Origin: Subdoligranulum variabile
GTDB taxonomy: Bacteria; Bacillota; Clostridia; Oscillospirales; Ruminococcaceae
Length of the DNA: 64,000 nt
Direction of reading: 5' to 3'
Assembly: GCA_003343905.1 (NCBI GenBank)
Contig: QAKI01000007.1
Location: 1 to 64,000 of the forward strand
The notes under the pieces are model-generated. The model was not told the DNA's origin and searched no databases. It worked only from the letters and a program-made list of their open reading frames with translations. Numbering within the stretch: position 1 is the stretch's first letter; each line of letters opens with the position of its first letter. Below are positions 50,066 through 58,473 of the stretch, in pieces. The position numbers were made by a program, and so were the translations under genes.

Positions 50066-50860
50066 TCATTCCCCGTTCGGCAGGGCGTGTTTGCCGGGCG
50101 GGCTCCACCGGCCCGGCGCCGGGGGCGGGGCGTCCGCCGCTTCGGTCCAGCCGTCGGGCGCGTCGGGAACGCTGCCCTGCAGGCGGCGGCGCAGCAGATA
50201 CATCCGCTGGTCCACGTCGGCGATGCAGTTGGCGCATTCCAGCAGTTCCGCGGGCAGGTCCTGTTCGTCCGGCAGGTCCTGCTTGTAGCGGATCTGGTGT
50301 TCCAGGCTGGCCCAGAAATCCATCGCTACCGTGCGGATCTGCACCTCCGCCCGCATCCACTCCTTGCCCTGGGAGAAAAAGACCGGGATCTCGACGATCA
50401 GGTGCAGGCTGCGGTAGCCGTTGGGCTTGGGGTGGCGGATGTAGTCCTTGCGCGTCACCAGACGGATGTCGTCCTGCGCCAGCAGCAGCCCGGCCACCGT
50501 GTAGATATCGTCCAGGAACGGGCAGATCACGCGCACGCCCGCCACGTCGTTCAGGTGCGGGCGGATCATGTCCACCCGCACGGGCAGGCCCTTGTTGCGC
50601 AGCTTTTGGGCGATGCTGTAGGGCCGCTTGACGCGGGACTGGATCGTTTCGATGGGGTTGCGCTTGGCGCTGACCGAAAACTCGTCGTTCAGCACCTCCA
50701 GCTTGGTGGTCAGTTCCCGGATGGTGGCGCGGTACTTCATCATCAGGTTCTCAAACTGGAGCACGTTCTCCAGCCATTCGCCTTCCTGGTCGAGCCGCGC
50801 CGGATCGCCGAAGAAGTCGCGCAGGATCTCCTTGCGCTGGGTGTCCTGTTCCGGTAGCAT
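50066..50860 (-). CDS. Small alarmone synthetase (GTP pyrophosphokinase, RelQ-like)
   Basis: 264 aa, no HD hydrolase or TGS domain. The synthetase core has VSAKRNPIETIQSRVKRPYS, NDVAGVRVICPFLDDIY, RKDYIRHPKPNGYRSLHLIV (G-loop) and MRAEVQIRTVAMDFWASLEH. It makes (p)ppGpp from ATP and GDP/GTP. A Pro-rich C-terminal tail (PPPAPGRWSPPGK) is extra. ATG 50860 with AAAGGGG upstream. Follows the antiporter-TetR genes on the same strand. Confidence 0.92.
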   Translation of the reverse strand: MLPEQDTQRKEILRDFFGDPARLDQEGEWLENVLQFENLMMKYRATIRELTTKLEVLNDEFSVSAKRNPIETIQSRVKRPYSIAQKLRNKGLPVRVDMIRPHLNDVAGVRVICPFLDDIYTVAGLLLAQDDIRLVTRKDYIRHPKPNGYRSLHLIVEIPVFFSQGKEWMRAEVQIRTVAMDFWASLEHQIRYKQDLPDEQDLPAELLECANCIADVDQRMYLLRRRLQGSVPDAPDGWTEAADAPPPAPGRWSPPGKHALPNGE

Positions 50861-50926
50861 GGCGGTTCCCCTTTCTGTGCCGCCGGGCGCCCCGGCGGGT
50901 CATGCGTTTTTGGGCGGGTGCGGCTT

Positions 50927-51571
50927 TCAGCCGCCTGTGGGCGCGCCGTCCCCGGCGTCTTGCCGCAAAACGCCGAACAGCAGCAGGTCCAGCAGCCGTT
51001 CGGCGCTGGTGAGCATCGTGTGCAGGTCCACGGCCTCGCCCTCCTGGTAGGACCGCATCAGGCCCCCCAACTGGTGTTCCACACATTCCAGGTAGTGCAT
51101 GACCTCCCGGCGGCTCAGGCCCGGGCGCAGCGGCATGCGGGCGATCTGTTCGTCCAGAAATTCCCGGTTCAGTTCCCGCAGCGGGGCGCGCAGTTCCCGG
51201 ATCTGCGCCCGCAGTTCGGCGGGCGCGTGCAGCATGGCGGTCTCAAAGACGGCCTTTTCCAGCGGGTGCAGTTCAAAGTAGTATTCGCGGATCATGAAGT
51301 AATCCTTGATGGTGTTCAGCACGTCCCGCGGGGGCAGTTCCCGCAAATCCTGCCGGATGCGCGCGGTCAGCCCGTCAAAGACGCGCCCGGCGCACAGCAG
51401 GAACAGCTCCTCCTTGCCGGAATAGTAGTGGTACATCATCCCCTTGGAGATGCCGTGCCCCGCGCAGATGCGTTCCATCGTCACGGCGTCGTAGCTGTGG
51501 CTGCCGAATTCCTCCAGCGCCGCGCGGTAGATCTGCTCCCGGCTGCGCTCCTGGCGTTCCTTCTGGGTCAT
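50927..51571 (-). CDS. TetR family regulator
   Basis: 214 aa. HTH QIYRAALEEFGSHSYDAVTM with GHGISKGMMYHYYSGKEELF. C-terminal helical domain of the YxAF/AcrR type. Overlaps the antiporter stop by 4 bp (ATGA), so it is co-expressed with its probable target. The paired TAGACG palindromes at 52902-52956 are its likely operators. Confidence 0.9.
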   Translation of the reverse strand: MTQKERQERSREQIYRAALEEFGSHSYDAVTMERICAGHGISKGMMYHYYSGKEELFLLCAGRVFDGLTARIRQDLRELPPRDVLNTIKDYFMIREYYFELHPLEKAVFETAMLHAPAELRAQIRELRAPLRELNREFLDEQIARMPLRPGLSRREVMHYLECVEHQLGGLMRSYQEGEAVDLHTMLTSAERLLDLLLFGVLRQDAGDGAPTGG

Positions 51572-52809
51572 GCGTCCGCCGCCCCTTTCGCCTTGTGCAG
51601 CTCACCGGCCCAGGCAAAGCCCTGCCGCGCCAGGAACACCGCGATGATCTCGTTGATGACGGCCGCGGCCGCGATCGTGCCCTGGATGATCTGGGCACAT
51701 TCGGGGGCGGGGCCTTCCAGCACCGACACGGCGATGCCCGTAAAGACCAGCGACACGCCGGAATGGGGCAGCAGCGTGAAGCCCAGATACTTGCGGACGG
51801 TCGCCGGCGCATGGGTCACCGACGCGCCGAAGTAAGCGCCGCTGTATTTGCCGATGGCGCGCGCAATGATGTACACGGTGGTGTACAGCCCCGCGCCGAA
51901 GATCAGGTGGTAGTCCAGCGGGGCGGCCAGGTTGAGGATCACGATGATCATGGCAAAGCCGATGACCGGGTTCATGACCCGCATCATGCCGTCCAGTTGT
52001 TCTTTGGTGACCATGTTGGCGAATACCGTCGAGTAGGACATGCCGATGAGCATGAAGTTCAGCACCGGCGTGGGCAGCAGGCTGTTGATGCCGAAGCCGA
52101 TCCCGGCCGAAAGCAGCAGCCCGGCCAGCATGACCGCCAGCGTGGCGCCCGGCGTCCTGGTGTGCTGTAACAGCTTGCCGAACACAAAGCCCGTGATGAT
52201 GCCGATGACCACCGGCAGGAACACCAGCAGGATCACGCCCGCCACCGGGATGCCCGCCGTGGAAATATGCGCCGATACCAGCGCAATGACCAGGAAGAAC
52301 ACCAGCGCGCCCACCAGGTCATCCAGCGCGGCCATGGGGATCAGCGTGCGGGTCACGGGGCCGTCGGTGCGCAGGCTGTTCACGACCGAAAGCGACGGCG
52401 CGGGCGCGGTGGCCAGCGCAATGCCGCCGAACATGAACGCCAGATACACCGGCACGCCGGTGAACCAGAAGATCACGCCGAACACCGCGCTGACCACCAG
52501 GAAGGTCCCCAGGGATTCGGTCACGGTGGTGACCAGGATCTGCGGGCCGGCCTTTTTCATCTGGCTCCAGATCATTTCGGTGCCGATCATCAGGCCGAAC
52601 ACACATTCCAGCAGGCTTTCAGCGCCGGTGAACCAGCCGGAATCCAGCACCGAGCTGCTCAGCAGGTTCAGCGCGTGGGGGCCGATGACGATGCCGGTGA
52701 TGAGCCAGCCCAGAATGGAGGGCAGCCGGAACCGGGCGATCAGTTTGCCCGCGGCAAAGGCGATGGCGACGGACGCGGCCAGCCGCAGAAGATCGAGGAA
52801 GAAGTTCAT
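51568..52809 (-). CDS. Cation/proton antiporter (CPA2-like)
   Basis: 413 aa with about 12-13 helices. KLIARFRLPSILGWLITGIV and IGPHALNLL are the classic Na+/H+ exchanger start; the ion-binding Asp pair sits in PMAALDDLVGALVFFLV. No KTN/RCK domain follows. Start ATG 52809 with AAAGGAG upstream; the longer frame to 53394 is non-coding. It exchanges Na+ or K+ for H+ and heads an operon with TetR and an alarmone synthetase. Confidence 0.9.
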   Translation of the reverse strand: MNFFLDLLRLAASVAIAFAAGKLIARFRLPSILGWLITGIVIGPHALNLLSSSVLDSGWFTGAESLLECVFGLMIGTEMIWSQMKKAGPQILVTTVTESLGTFLVVSAVFGVIFWFTGVPVYLAFMFGGIALATAPAPSLSVVNSLRTDGPVTRTLIPMAALDDLVGALVFFLVIALVSAHISTAGIPVAGVILLVFLPVVIGIITGFVFGKLLQHTRTPGATLAVMLAGLLLSAGIGFGINSLLPTPVLNFMLIGMSYSTVFANMVTKEQLDGMMRVMNPVIGFAMIIVILNLAAPLDYHLIFGAGLYTTVYIIARAIGKYSGAYFGASVTHAPATVRKYLGFTLLPHSGVSLVFTGIAVSVLEGPAPECAQIIQGTIAAAAVINEIIAVFLARQGFAWAGELHKAKGAADA

Positions 52810-52901
52810 AATGCAAGTACTCCTTTGGCGGGACAGAGCGGGGGCCGCCCGCGGGGCCGTGGGTCGGCCCTGCGCGGCGGGGCGTTTCTGTTCAAAAATG
52901 T

Positions 52902-52956
52902 AGACGAAGCCGTCTGTAAATGCATCATAGCACTTATAGACGGCTTCGTCTATAAA
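52902..52956 (-). promoter_or_regulatory. Promoter and double operator of the antiporter operon
   Basis: Minus strand -35 TAGACG (52954-52949), 17 bp, -10 TATGAT (52931-52926). TATAGACGGCTTCGTCTATA (52937-52956) overlaps the -35, and TAGACGAAGCCGTCTG (52903-52918) lies over the start site; both share arms AGACG/CGTCT. Fits repression by the co-encoded TetR protein. Confidence 0.85.
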
Positions 52957-52976
52957 ATATTTGTAAATATTCCGTG

Positions 52977-53448
52977 AATCCCTGCGCCGCGGCAGCGCAA
53001 AGGGGGCGGAATCGAACGATCCCGCCCCCTCTGAGCTTGTCGAGTTTCTCGACAAGCTCCAAAAGGGGCAACGGTCGCGCGCTGGCACCGCAGTGCCGTG
53101 TCGTAGGCCAACCGCCGCGCGAGCGGCGGCGCTTGGGCCGGAGACCGGCGGTGCCTGACGCTCCTGTTTAACGGGTTGCGGTTCCCGCATCACGCGGCGC
53201 GCCTTGGGGCGGCGCGTGCGTTCTGCGACCGCTGCCCCTGCTCCGCCTTGCTGCATCCGCCGCAGGCGGCGCGCGGCTTCGCAGCTCTTTGGATTCCCCT
53301 TCGACAAAATTTTGCGGCAAATCGCGCAATCGGCCGGTGGCCTCCTACACGATTTGCCGCAAAATTTCCCTGTATGTGTTGCCAGCGTCGGCACAGGTCC
53401 GCCGCTGGCAACGGATTTTGAACCTTATGACCGCATACCCGGCGCGCG
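52977..53448. repeat. Intergenic region with large inverted repeats
   Basis: No gene. Hairpin GAGCTTGTCGAG/CTCGACAAGCTC (53033-53059) with TTT loop; GCCGCCGCTCGCGCGGCGG-like palindromes; and a perfect 18 bp inverted repeat (53307-53324 / 53350-53367, arm AAATTTTGCGGCAAATCG) with a 25 bp loop, just downstream of the proV stop. Fragments of the general mosaic (GCCGCAGGCGGC) are also present. Confidence 0.7.
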
Positions 53449-54633
53449 TTACAGCAGCGCGGCCAGCACGCTGGCCTTGGTGACGATGCCTTTCAGGCGG
53501 CCCTCGGCGTCCACCACGGCGATGGGGTAGGTGGCTTCGGCGGCCATCGGCATGATGTCGGATACCAGGTCGTCCGGCGAGGCCGTCTGCACGTCCCGGC
53601 GCACCACGTCGGCAATGGTCAGGCCGTTGCGGCGGGCGCGGATGGCGTCCTGAATGGTCAGAATGCCCACCAGCCGCAGCCGGTCGTCCACCACATACAC
53701 GGTGGAAAGGGCGTTCTTCTGCATCGACTTGATGGCGTAGCCCGGCCCGTCCTGCAACTGCGCCAGGCTGGCGGGCGTGATCATGATATGGCGCACCGTC
53801 GTCACCTTGGACTTGTCGGCGCTGCCGGTGAACTCCTTCACATAGTCGTCGGCCGGGTGGGTGGACATCCCCTCCGGCGTGTCCACCTGGATCACCTTGC
53901 TGTCGCGCATGATCGCCACGGTGTCCCCCAGCTTGAAAGCCTCGTCCATGTCGTGGGTGATGAAGATGACGGTCTTTTGCAGCTTGCGCTGGATCTGCAG
54001 CAGTTCAAACTGCATATCGCGCCGCACCAGCGGGTCCAGGGCCGAGAACGGCTCGTCCATCAGCAGCACTTCGGGGTCGTTGGCCAGCGCCCGGGCAATG
54101 CCCACGCGCTGGCGCATCCCGCCCGAAAGCTCGCCGCAGTTCTGGTGTTCCCAGCCTTCCAGCCCCACCATGGCGATCATCTCCATGGCTTTCTTTTCGC
54201 GCTCGGCGCGGGGCATGCCCCGCACTTCCAGCCCGTAGGCCACGTTGCCCAGCACGTCGCGGTGGCTCATCAGGCCGAAGGACTGGAACACCATCGAGAT
54301 CTTGTTGCGCCGGTATTCCAGCAGTTCGCGCTGGTTCATCCCGGCCAGGTCGCGCCCTTCAAACAGGATGCGCCCGCTGCTGGGGGTGTTCAGCCGGTTG
54401 AAGCACCGCACCAGCGTGGACTTGCCCGAACCCGACAGCCCGATGATCACAAAGATCTTGCCGCGGGGGATCTCCAGGTTGATGTCCCACAGGCCCACGG
54501 TGCAGCCGGTCTTTTTATATACTTCGTCTTTGTCTGCGCCGTCCTGCATCATGCGGGCGGCTTCGTCCCGGTTGGGGCCGTAGAGCTTGCTCACATGCTC
54601 CACCCGGATCACGATGTCCCGTTCCTTTTCCAT
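53449..54633 (-). CDS. proV: Glycine betaine/proline-type ABC transporter ATPase with CBS domains
   Basis: 394 aa. Walker A GLSGSGKST, Q-loop MVFQSFGLMSHR, signature LSGGMRQRVGIA, Walker B VLLMDEPFSALDP, His switch ITHDMDEAF. The N-terminal ARMMQDGADKDEVYKKTGCT insert is typical of OpuAA/ProV. Two CBS motifs at the C-terminus (from about residue 275) can sense ionic strength or c-di-AMP. Start ATG 54633 after GGAGG, overlapping the stop of the fused permease gene. Confidence 0.93.
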   Translation of the reverse strand: MEKERDIVIRVEHVSKLYGPNRDEAARMMQDGADKDEVYKKTGCTVGLWDINLEIPRGKIFVIIGLSGSGKSTLVRCFNRLNTPSSGRILFEGRDLAGMNQRELLEYRRNKISMVFQSFGLMSHRDVLGNVAYGLEVRGMPRAEREKKAMEMIAMVGLEGWEHQNCGELSGGMRQRVGIARALANDPEVLLMDEPFSALDPLVRRDMQFELLQIQRKLQKTVIFITHDMDEAFKLGDTVAIMRDSKVIQVDTPEGMSTHPADDYVKEFTGSADKSKVTTVRHIMITPASLAQLQDGPGYAIKSMQKNALSTVYVVDDRLRLVGILTIQDAIRARRNGLTIADVVRRDVQTASPDDLVSDIMPMAAEATYPIAVVDAEGRLKGIVTKASVLAALL

Positions 54634-56573
54634 CACCGGGCCTCCTTCCCCGCCGCCGGCTTTTCAGCGGACGGCGCTTCGCTGCGTTTCTGGCCCCTGG
54701 GCTTGCCGGTATGGCTCGCCCAGCCCTGGGTCAGCCGGTCCAGCACGATCGCCAGGATCACCACGCAGGCGCCGGCCACCAGGCCGCGCCCGATCTCGAT
54801 GCGGTTGACGGCTTCCAGCACTTCCATGCCCAGGCCGCGCGCGCCGATCATCGAGGTGGTGACTACCATGGCCATCGCCATCATCAGGGTCTGGTTCACG
54901 CCGGTCATGATGGTGGGCATGGCCTGGGGGATCTGCACTTTGAACAGCGCCTGCCAGCGGGTGGAACCAAAGGATTTGGCGGCTTCTACGATCTCTTTGT
55001 CCACCTGGCGGATGCCCAGGCTGGTCAGCCGGATCACCGGCACCACGGCGTAGATGACCGTGGCGATGACTGCCGAGGCGTTGCCCGTGCCGAACAGCAG
55101 CAGCGCGGGGATCAGGTACACAAAGACCGGCATCGTCTGCATGGTGTCCAGCACCGGGCGCACCAGCCGGTTGGCCCGGTCGGACGCCGAGAGCAGCACA
55201 CCGGCGGGCAGGCCCAGCAGCAGCGCGATCAGCACGCTGGCGATCACGATGGAAAGCGTCAGTTCCATCATGTCCCAGTAGCCCACCGCGCCGATCAGCG
55301 TGAAGAAGGCGGCATACAGCACGCCGCTGAGCACCTTGCCGCGGGCGCGCCAGCCCAGCAGGCCCACCAGCAGCACCCACAGCGGCCAGGGGATGTGGCG
55401 CAGCACAAAGTGGATGGCGCTGACCAGCCCGCTGAGCGCGGCGCGGATGGCCTGCAGCACGCCGTCGGCCCACACGGCGAAGGAGCGCACCGCCGCGTCG
55501 ATGGCGCCGGTGTCCAGATGCAAAAAGGCCGGGAACTCGAACAGCCAGTCCAGCGCCCCGGCGCCGTCGCTGCCGCCGCCGTTCAGCGCGGCGCGCAGCG
55601 TTTCGGCCTGGGCGGGTTCCAGCCATTCGTCGATCAGTTCGGGGTGGGATTCGGTCAGCAGCCAGCGGGCGGCGTCCCCGTAGTCCGAGGAACCCGTCTG
55701 CTGCATATAGGCCAGCGCCTCGCTGATGAGGGCCGACGACATATGGTAATTCGACAGGAACGCGCAGTATTCGGGGTTGGAGGCCGCAAAGTCATTGCTG
55801 ACCGCCACCGTCACCGTCACCGCGGGGCAGGCCCCGATGCCGTCCTGGTAGGTGGCCGGGTCGTAGGGGGTGTCCTCCAGCAGCACAAAGTCATACATGC
55901 CCAGCAGCCAGGTGGGTTCCCAGTAGTAGGCCACGATGGGCTCCTGCTTGTCCCAGGCCGAGGTCATGGCCGTGTTCAGGATGGCGTCGCTGCCGGACAC
56001 AAAGTAGTTGTAATACTGGTCCAGGCCGTAGGCGGACACCTTTTTGTCCATGATCTCGGTGATCTCCCACCCGGCGATGCCGCCGTAGATGATGCCGCGG
56101 TCGGGGTCCTCCGGGTCGGGGAAAAGCTGCGGGTAGCGGGCCAGGTCCTGCACGGTCTTGAGGTCGGGGTACTGTTCGGCCACATACCGCGGGATGTAGA
56201 AGCCCTGGTAATTGTCGTTGAAATTGATGCCCAGTTCCACAAACTTGCCGGCGTCCAGGTCGGCCTGGTAGGACGCGATGTTGTCGGTCCATTCCTCCAT
56301 GTGGACGTCCACCTCGCCGGCGACCAGCGCCTCGTGGGAGATGGGGGTGGAACCCGGCGTTTCCTGCCAGGTATAGCCAAAGACTTCCTCGGCCACCAGC
56401 CCTGCCAGGGCGTTGTTGAGCTTGATGGAATCCCAGCCCACGTCGGCAAAGGTGATGGTCGTCTTTTCCTCGGCGGCGGGGGCTTCGGCGTAGCATACCG
56501 TGCCCGCCGTCATCAACAGGGCCGCGGTCAGCGCGGCGAAGCGCAGGCCAAAGGCCGGGGCGCGTCGTTTCAT
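54633..56573 (-). CDS. Osmoprotectant ABC binding protein-permease fusion (ProX-ProW)
   Basis: 646 aa. Signal peptide (ALTAALLMTAGTVCYAEA), then an OpuAC-type substrate-binding domain (about 35-330, with VDVHMEEWTDN and Trp/Tyr residues for quaternary amine binding), then helices from about 380 and the ProW permease core (SVIIG-type TLSIVIASVLIALLLGLPAG, and VEAAKSFGSTRWQALFKVQI as the EAA loop). Binding domain comes first, opposite to BusAB/OpuABC of lactococci. Start ATG 56573. Works with the downstream ATPase in betaine/proline uptake. Confidence 0.88.
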   Translation of the reverse strand: MKRRAPAFGLRFAALTAALLMTAGTVCYAEAPAAEEKTTITFADVGWDSIKLNNALAGLVAEEVFGYTWQETPGSTPISHEALVAGEVDVHMEEWTDNIASYQADLDAGKFVELGINFNDNYQGFYIPRYVAEQYPDLKTVQDLARYPQLFPDPEDPDRGIIYGGIAGWEITEIMDKKVSAYGLDQYYNYFVSGSDAILNTAMTSAWDKQEPIVAYYWEPTWLLGMYDFVLLEDTPYDPATYQDGIGACPAVTVTVAVSNDFAASNPEYCAFLSNYHMSSALISEALAYMQQTGSSDYGDAARWLLTESHPELIDEWLEPAQAETLRAALNGGGSDGAGALDWLFEFPAFLHLDTGAIDAAVRSFAVWADGVLQAIRAALSGLVSAIHFVLRHIPWPLWVLLVGLLGWRARGKVLSGVLYAAFFTLIGAVGYWDMMELTLSIVIASVLIALLLGLPAGVLLSASDRANRLVRPVLDTMQTMPVFVYLIPALLLFGTGNASAVIATVIYAVVPVIRLTSLGIRQVDKEIVEAAKSFGSTRWQALFKVQIPQAMPTIMTGVNQTLMMAMAMVVTTSMIGARGLGMEVLEAVNRIEIGRGLVAGACVVILAIVLDRLTQGWASHTGKPRGQKRSEAPSAEKPAAGKEAR

Positions 56574-56628
56574 AGGGGTGCCGCATCCTTTCTGTAATGA
56601 ACTGCGCCGGGCGCACGGCCCGGCGGGC

Positions 56629-56671
56629 AACTGCCAACCTTATCATATACTATAGGTTGGCAGTTCGTCAA
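56629..56671 (-). promoter_or_regulatory. Promoter and inverted-repeat operator of the osmoprotectant operon
   Basis: Minus strand TTGACG (56671-56666), 18 bp, TATGAT (56647-56642). A perfect 12 bp inverted repeat AACTGCCAACCT / AGGTTGGCAGTT (56629-56640 / 56654-56665) has its arms either side of the -10. Likely bound by the BusR-like protein at 56709. Confidence 0.8.
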
Positions 56672-56708
56672 GTTAAGGTTCCATAAGGAAGGCGCGGCCC
56701 CCCGCCGC

Positions 56709-57344
56709 TCACCCCTGCGCGGCGGGCGGGTCCAGCAGGCGGGTCACCTGTTCGGCCTGGGCCAGTTCGCAGGCCACCACCAGCGTGTCGCCGGGGCCCA
56801 GCACCACGCCCGGCCCGGGGGAAAGCTGCACCCCGCCGCCCTGGCACACGGCCACGATGGTGGCCCCGGTGCGCTGGCGGAAGCACAGCTCCCCGATGGT
56901 GCGCCCCACCGCCGCCGAATCCGGCCGGATGCGGAACTCGTAGGTGCGCAGCCGGTCGCTGGAATGGAACCGCTCCATCAGGTCGCTGATCTGCTGGAAG
57001 GTGGCGTTGATCTCGGCGTTGAGCGCGTCGCGCTGCGCCACCAGTTCCCGCAGCCGCGCCTTGAGGGCCAGCAGGTCGCGGTTGGCCTGGTGCTGCTCCA
57101 CATATTCGGCGGCCCGCCGCTGGGAAAGCACGGTCGTCCCGCTGTTGGATTTGACGCACAGGATGCCCAGGTCCCCCAGGTGGCCCAGCGCGCGGCGGAT
57201 CGTCTCGGCCGACACGCGGTACTGCGACCCCATCAGGGACCGGCCGGAGAAGCGGTCCCCTTCTTTGAGTTCCCCGGCGGCGATCTTGGCGGCGATGTCA
57301 AAGGCCACCTGCTCATACACCGGCGTTTGATAAGTCTGTTTCAT
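56709..57344 (-). CDS. busR: BusR-like GntR/RCK_C regulator
   Basis: 211 aa. N-terminal GntR winged helix (VYEQVAFDIAAKIAAGELKE, GSQYRVSAETIRRALGHLGD), a coiled-coil middle (LLALKARLRELVAQRDALNA), then a TrkA-C/RCK_C domain (FRIRPDSAAVGRTIGELCF ... GVVLGPGDTLVVACEL). This is the domain order of BusR, the c-di-AMP-sensing repressor of betaine transporters. Lies just upstream of the betaine-type transporter genes on the same strand. Start ATG 57344; upstream frame to 57752 is not coding. Confidence 0.87.
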   Translation of the reverse strand: MKQTYQTPVYEQVAFDIAAKIAAGELKEGDRFSGRSLMGSQYRVSAETIRRALGHLGDLGILCVKSNSGTTVLSQRRAAEYVEQHQANRDLLALKARLRELVAQRDALNAEINATFQQISDLMERFHSSDRLRTYEFRIRPDSAAVGRTIGELCFRQRTGATIVAVCQGGGVQLSPGPGVVLGPGDTLVVACELAQAEQVTRLLDPPAAQG

Positions 57345-57468
57345 AACCTTGCGGGCGCTTCCTTTCCTGTTCAGCTCTTGCGTGGCGCCGCCCGGCCCCG
57401 GCGGGGCGCGGGGGGCGGTTTTCGCTATGATACCACAAACCCGCCCAAAAGTCGAACGCACACAGCGC

Positions 57469-57512
57469 AAAAAAAACAAAAGCCGCCGGGCCCCGTGCAG
57501 GGGACCCGGCGG
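57469..57512 (-). terminator. Rho-independent terminator of the amino-acid ABC operon
   Basis: Stem CCGCCGGG-CCCC / GGGG-A-CCCGGCGG (57484-57512) with an A-rich run on its left (57469-57480) that is U-rich in the minus transcript. A6 on the right could serve the opposite direction less well. Confidence 0.85.
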
Positions 57513-57615
57513 AAAAAAGCGGCCGCCGCGTGGGCCGCAAAACCGCGCGGCGCCGGTCTGCGGGCGGAAAGCCGCGCCGTTTTGGCAAAAGGCGCGCGCC
57601 GCCCGTGGGAAAAGT

Positions 57616-58440
57616 TTATTCGTGCAGCGCGCGGGACAAAAACGCCCGGGTGCGCTCGTTCCGGGGGTGGCAGAAGATCTGTTCCGGCGTGCCCTGTTCC
57701 TGGATGACGCCGTCCGCCATGAACACCACGTTGGTGGAAATATCGCGCGCAAACTCCATCTGGTGGGTGACGATCACCATCGTCAGCCCCTCCTGCGCCA
57801 GCGAGTGCATGACGTCCAGCACCTCGCCCACCAGTTCGGGGTCCAGGGCGCTGGTCGGTTCGTCGAACAGCATGACTTCGGGCTGCATGGCCAGCGCGCG
57901 GGCGATGGCCACCCGCTGCTTCTGCCCGCCGGAAAGCTGCGCGGGCTTGGCGTAGATGTAGGGGGCCATATCGACCTTTTTCAGGTAGTGCAGGGCCAGT
58001 TCGCGGGATTCTTCCAGGCTTTTGTGCAGCACGTACCGGCAGCCGGACATGCAGTTGTCCAGCACCGACATGTTGTTGAACAGGTTGAAGCTCTGGAACA
58101 CCATGCCGATCTTGGCGCGGTAGTCGCGCACGGCCTTGCCCTCGGTGGGGATGGGCTTCTCGGCATGCAGGATGGAGCCGCCCGTGGGCTGTTCCAGCAG
58201 GTTGATGCAGCGCAGCAGCGTGGACTTGCCGGACCCCGACGCGCCGATGATGCTGACCACGTCGCCGTAGTTCACGGTCAGGTCGATGTCCTTGAGGACC
58301 TCGTGGTCGCCGAACGTCTTGCTCAGGTGGCGGATCTCGATGGCTTTGCCTTCATGCTGGAAGGCGTGCAGTTCCGAGAGCAGCAGCGGCTCCCGTGGCA
58401 AAGGGGGTTCCAGGATGCGGGCGGCAGCGGAAGAGAACAT
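57616..58440 (-). CDS. Polar amino-acid ABC transporter ATPase
   Basis: 274 aa. Walker A GASGSGKST, Q-loop MVFQSFNLFNNM, signature LSGGQKQRVAIA, Walker B VMLFDEPTSALDP, His in VTHQMEFA: the GlnQ/ArtP/HisP class. A 30-residue N-terminal extension (MFSSAAARILEPPLPREPLL) precedes the domain; AAAGGAG before ATG 58440 supports this start. Third gene of the binding protein-permease-ATPase operon. Confidence 0.93.
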   Translation of the reverse strand: MFSSAAARILEPPLPREPLLLSELHAFQHEGKAIEIRHLSKTFGDHEVLKDIDLTVNYGDVVSIIGASGSGKSTLLRCINLLEQPTGGSILHAEKPIPTEGKAVRDYRAKIGMVFQSFNLFNNMSVLDNCMSGCRYVLHKSLEESRELALHYLKKVDMAPYIYAKPAQLSGGQKQRVAIARALAMQPEVMLFDEPTSALDPELVGEVLDVMHSLAQEGLTMVIVTHQMEFARDISTNVVFMADGVIQEQGTPEQIFCHPRNERTRAFLSRALHE

Positions 58441-58473
58441 AGCGGTGTACTCCTTTCAAACAGTTCACAACGG

